From Thermoanaerobaculia bacterium (lineage in GTDB: Bacteria > Bacteroidota > Bacteroidia > Chitinophagales > Saprospiraceae), in assembly GCA_023151335.1 (NCBI GenBank), contig JAKLJF010000184.1:1-8542 (forward strand): DNA of 8,542 nucleotides. Reading direction: 5' to 3'. Below the pieces are notes generated by a model that was not told the origin of the DNA, searched no databases, and was given only the letters and a program-made list of their open reading frames with translations. The position numbers were made by a program, and so were the translations under genes. Shown in pieces: positions 6,120-8,542 of the stretch. Every line of letters starts with the position of its first letter. Position 1 is the stretch's first letter.

Positions 6120-6695
6120 ATGAAAAAGCACTTTATTCTGACTTCCCTATTTGCGTTCACGGTTATCGTCAACGCTCAGGCGCAAACACTTGTGGCCGCG
6201 GAACGACAAACTCCGGGCATTGGATTGGAAAACATCTACCGCATGGCGGAGCAGCGATCCGGCGCTTTCAACAGCCGCGGCTATGACCATGGCAGGGATG
6301 AACACGGTGATTGCGGCAAATGCCACAAAGGAAAGAAGTCGAAAAAACACGGCGCTTGCGGCAAACCCGGCAAACACTATGGCAAACACAAACATCGCGG
6401 CAACCACTGTGGCTCCTGTCATAACTCCTGCTGCGAATCCGGAAGAAACCGCGACTGTAATGACAACGACCGTTGGAGCGAAAGAAGCCGGCGTGACCAG
6501 CCCGACGACCGTTGGGATGGCCGCAACCGCCGCGACCGGCGTGATGACAACAACCGTCGCTTTACTTCAACCCGCGGCGACCGCGACGATCAATACCGCG
6601 GTAATTCCCGGTCCGCCCAACGCAAAACGGTACCTGCCGGCCGGGTAAAAAGCAATCGCCCCGGTACAGCGCGGCAGGCCGGCCCGCGTCGGTAG
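6120..6695 (+). CDS. Small exported Cys/His-rich protein with two CXXCH motifs and Arg/Asp-rich tail
   Basis: This 191-aa protein belongs to no family I can name. The ATG at 6120 starts a good signal peptide (MKKHFILTSLFAFTVIVNAQ, cleavage near AQA-QT), which places the protein outside the cytoplasm. Residues 57-113 hold 8 Cys (65, 68, 80, 97, 100, 104, 105, 113) and 9 His. Two CXXCH motifs are present, CGKCH (65-69) and CGSCH (97-101), the pattern used for covalent c-type heme attachment; a metal-binding, metallothionein-like role is the main alternative. Residues 114-191 form a low-complexity tail with 22 Arg and 12 Asp, probably disordered. The overlapping open frame at 6151-6648 lacks a signal peptide and is a shadow. 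The gene diverges from the multicopper oxidase and converges on signal peptidase I. No Shine-Dalgarno sequence is visible, as is usual in this phylum. Existence is fairly sure; function is not. Confidence 0.75.
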   Translation: MKKHFILTSLFAFTVIVNAQAQTLVAAERQTPGIGLENIYRMAEQRSGAFNSRGYDHGRDEHGDCGKCHKGKKSKKHGACGKPGKHYGKHKHRGNHCGSCHNSCCESGRNRDCNDNDRWSERSRRDQPDDRWDGRNRRDRRDDNNRRFTSTRGDRDDQYRGNSRSAQRKTVPAGRVKSNRPGTARQAGPRR

Positions 6696-6703
6696 GTAAT
6701 TGG

Positions 6704-6784
6704 GTCATTAGGTCATTGCGTCATTAGGTCATTGGGCTACCAATCTGATGACGCAATGACCTAATGACGCAATGACGCAATCAC
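6704..6784. repeat. Palindrome built from 8-bp units between convergent genes
   Basis: The left side is four tandem octamers of the form GTCATT(AG/GC/GG), starting at 6704, 6712, 6720 and 6728. The right side carries the reverse-complement octamers GCAATGAC, CTAATGAC, GCAATGAC and GCAATCAC (6753-6784). Bases 6712-6734 and 6754-6776 form perfect 23-bp arms around a 19-base loop. It fills most of the 95-bp gap between the stops of the Cys/His-rich gene (6695) and lepB (6793), so it could end transcription from both sides. No T-run follows either arm, so it is not a classical intrinsic terminator. It resembles REP-type or miniature palindromic elements. Confidence 0.92.
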
Positions 6785-6790
6785 CATCCT

Positions 6791-8395
6791 TTACATCCTG
6801 CTTGCCGACCGGAATATCCGGTTCCAGTTGATCCCTTCGCGCAGGTTGCCGTTTTTAGTGGAGAACCAGATAAACAACGGCTTGCCCACGACGTGGTCGG
6901 CGGGCACGTAACCCCAGATTCGGGAGTCTTCGGAATTGTGGCGGTTGTCGCCCATCATCCAGTAGTAATCCTGTTTGAAGGTATAGGTGGTGGTTTCTAC
7001 GTTATTGATAAAAAACTTGCCGTTGCGCACCACCATGTCGTTATTCTCGTACACGCGGATGATGCGGTCGAAAAAGGGCAGGTTATCTTCTGTGAGGGTG
7101 ATAGTGGCGCCTTTTTTCGGGATGTAAATGGGGCCGAAATCATCTACCGTCCAGTTGCCATAGCGGGTGGCGTCGTTTGGAAAAATGCTGCCCGGCAGGG
7201 ATTCGGGCTGGTAGCGCTCGATAGTGATGTCGGGCCCGAACGCTTTTACTTTTTCCAACTGCGTGGCGTCAAGGTTGTAATACAGCCGGTTAGCCTTCGG
7301 TATGGCATCTTTCAGGCTGACACCGATCTCTTCCAGTTTTTTCAGGTTCAGGTTGCCGGTCGTATTTCTGATGTGATAGGCAAACTGAAGGTGTTCGGGG
7401 TTTTGCACCGCTTTGCCGTTGATGTACACCTGTCCGCCGCGGATCTGCAGACTATCGCCGGGCAGGCCGATACAACGTTTGATGTAATGGTCTTTTTTGT
7501 CGAGGGGCCTGGCCACAACCTTGGGCGAGGGCGGCAGGGGCTGATCGGCGCCGCGGAAGCTATCCATAATCCGGCGCCATTGATAAATATCATAGGTGCG
7601 GTCAGGAAAAATGATGACGCTGTCGCCGGCCGGGAAATTGAACACAACCGGTTCGTTGTGGTCAATACCTTCAATGGCCGGCAGCCTCCAGTAAGGGAGG
7701 GATGGTTTGGTAAAATAGGATTCGCGGGCCAGCAAGCCGCTGCCTGTACTGAAACGGTTATGTACCAACGGAAACTGCAGCACCGTCATAGGGGTGCGGA
7801 TGCCATAATGCGCTTTACTTACGAACAGGTAATCGCCCACTTTGAGGGTGCCTTCCATAGAGGAGGTGGGGATCACGTAGGCTTCGATCAGGAACATCCG
7901 GATAAATGCGGCGGCAAAGACGGCGAAAATGATCGCCTCGGTCCATTCGCGCAATTGCGATTTTTGGAAGGGGTTTTCTGCCTCCAGTTTCCGCAGGGCT
8001 ACTTTGTCCTTTCTTTCCTGCGCTTCGTGGTAGTGCCGGTGATAGATGCGCTCGCGCTCGAGTACCGGGCCTTCGTATTTGTCCTTCGGGTTCTGACCGA
8101 TCAGAAAAAACGGGATCGGGGCGTAAATAACCGATATTACAGCCTGCCAGAAACTGTGTTTGCCAAAGGAGCGCACCATGTCGATACAAAGGCCGGCGTA
8201 AATAAAGAGATTGACGATTGGGAACAGCAGCCAGGCGGCAAACCAGGGTTTCCGGCCCACCATTTTGCACCATTCCACCGCGGCCAGACCGGGCACGAGG
8301 GCTTTCCATCCGGGTATTCCGGCTTTTTCGAATAATTTCATCATGCTCAGGCCGAGCAGGATGTACAGAACGATCAGAAAAATAAGTACTGACAT
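6791..8395 (-). CDS. lepB: Signal peptidase I with N-terminal DUF5684-like membrane domain
   Basis: This is the inner-membrane serine protease that removes signal peptides from proteins exported by Sec or Tat. The catalytic Ser179 lies in the box IPTSSMEGTLKVGDYLFVSK (175-194), the general-base Lys306 in YIKRCIGLPGD (304-314), and the conserved GDNRHNSEDSR..WG box is at 482-494. A membrane anchor (about 152-170) immediately precedes the Ser box. The extra N-terminal part (1-100) has three likely membrane helices (about 2-20, 52-72, 82-101) and looks like DUF5684, a fusion seen in Bacteroidota; a charged linker (101-150) follows. At 534 aa it is much longer than the 324-aa E. coli enzyme, partly from about 175 residues between the Lys and GDN boxes. 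The ATG at 8395 starts the first membrane helix. No partner gene of an operon is in the window. Its three exported neighbours are probable substrates, as any Sec protein would be. Confidence 0.96.
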   Translation of the reverse strand: MSVLIFLIVLYILLGLSMMKLFEKAGIPGWKALVPGLAAVEWCKMVGRKPWFAAWLLFPIVNLFIYAGLCIDMVRSFGKHSFWQAVISVIYAPIPFFLIGQNPKDKYEGPVLERERIYHRHYHEAQERKDKVALRKLEAENPFQKSQLREWTEAIIFAVFAAAFIRMFLIEAYVIPTSSMEGTLKVGDYLFVSKAHYGIRTPMTVLQFPLVHNRFSTGSGLLARESYFTKPSLPYWRLPAIEGIDHNEPVVFNFPAGDSVIIFPDRTYDIYQWRRIMDSFRGADQPLPPSPKVVARPLDKKDHYIKRCIGLPGDSLQIRGGQVYINGKAVQNPEHLQFAYHIRNTTGNLNLKKLEEIGVSLKDAIPKANRLYYNLDATQLEKVKAFGPDITIERYQPESLPGSIFPNDATRYGNWTVDDFGPIYIPKKGATITLTEDNLPFFDRIIRVYENNDMVVRNGKFFINNVETTTYTFKQDYYWMMGDNRHNSEDSRIWGYVPADHVVGKPLFIWFSTKNGNLREGINWNRIFRSASRM

Positions 8396-8542
8396 GGAGT
8401 GCAGGATATAATCGTCAAGTTAAACAGTTGAAAGGGGAAATGGAAGGATATGGCCGACAAACCGGGTGCGAAATTACCAGCGGCCATTTCCCGATTCGCA
8501 ACCGTTCGACCATTGTACCATAAATGTCGATTGAGACGACGC
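8396..8542. other. Region upstream of lepB, no gene recognised
   Basis: This should hold the lepB promoter. On the minus strand TAATTTCG is close to TAnnTTTG, but the nearest TTG is 22 bp upstream, longer than usual, so no promoter is called. A minus-strand frame is open from the window edge to a TAA at 8476-8474 (22 residues, ending NGRW). It could be the end of an upstream gene or chance. A 27-codon plus-strand frame from 8440 has nothing to support it. Confidence 0.4.

Noticed and set aside
6151..6648. 165-codon plus-strand frame overlapping the Cys/His-rich gene
   Set aside because: It is Ala/Thr-rich low complexity with no signal peptide, and the other frame has a clear one.
6704..6784. 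CRISPR array
   Set aside because: The 8-bp units are contiguous with no spacers and are arranged as a palindrome.
6893..8335. 480-codon plus-strand frame
   Set aside because: It lies antisense to lepB, which has all catalytic boxes. The shadow protein has no recognisable domain.
8440..8523. 27-codon plus-strand frame near the window end
   Set aside because: There is no motif, signal peptide or context to support it, and the AAAGGGGA before it alone is not enough in a phylum that rarely uses Shine-Dalgarno sites.

Overview
The window is ordinary-looking chromosomal DNA from a member of the Bacteroidota, most likely the Saprospiria (Lewinella/Haliscomenobacter-like). This placement is inferred from a large secreted protein with a type IX secretion (T9SS) C-terminal sorting tail, SprB/PKD-like repeats and a DUF7619-type domain, from a signal peptidase I with an extra N-terminal membrane domain, from AT-rich Bacteroidota-type promoter candidates (TTG/TTTG plus TAnnTTTG), and from the lack of Shine-Dalgarno sequences. 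It was not confirmed by any database search. No rRNA, tRNA, CRISPR array, transposase or phage gene is visible.

Layout. Bases 1-75 are the last 25 codons (stop included) of a T9SS-sorted protein that begins outside the window. A 466-aa cytoplasmic, all-helical, TPR-like protein of unknown function (87-1487, minus) converges on it. An AT-rich divergent region (1488-1679) with a strong inverted repeat separates that gene from a complete 895-aa secreted T9SS cargo protein (1680-4367, plus). The last 77 bp of this gene and its flank are identical to bases 1-77, so two paralogous cargo genes flank the 466-aa gene. A periplasmic three-domain multicopper oxidase (4415-5896, minus) converges on the cargo gene.

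A 223-bp divergent region (5897-6119) with several short repeats then leads to a small exported Cys/His-rich protein carrying two CXXCH motifs and an Arg/Asp-rich tail (6120-6695, plus). This gene converges on signal peptidase I (6791-8395, minus). The two are separated by a long palindrome built from 8-bp units (6704-6784). The final 147 bp are the region upstream of lepB.

How the genes may work together. Signal peptidase I would remove the Sec signal peptides of the three exported proteins here, which is a general cellular role and not a sign of an operon. The multicopper oxidase and the Cys/His-rich protein share one intergenic region, both appear exported, and both have metal-ligand chemistry, so a joint role in copper or redox handling is a reasonable but untested idea. 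All genes alternate strand, so there is no multi-gene operon in the window. The most interesting items are the Cys/His-rich CXXCH protein beside the oxidase, the 77-bp identical gene ends, and the octamer palindrome.
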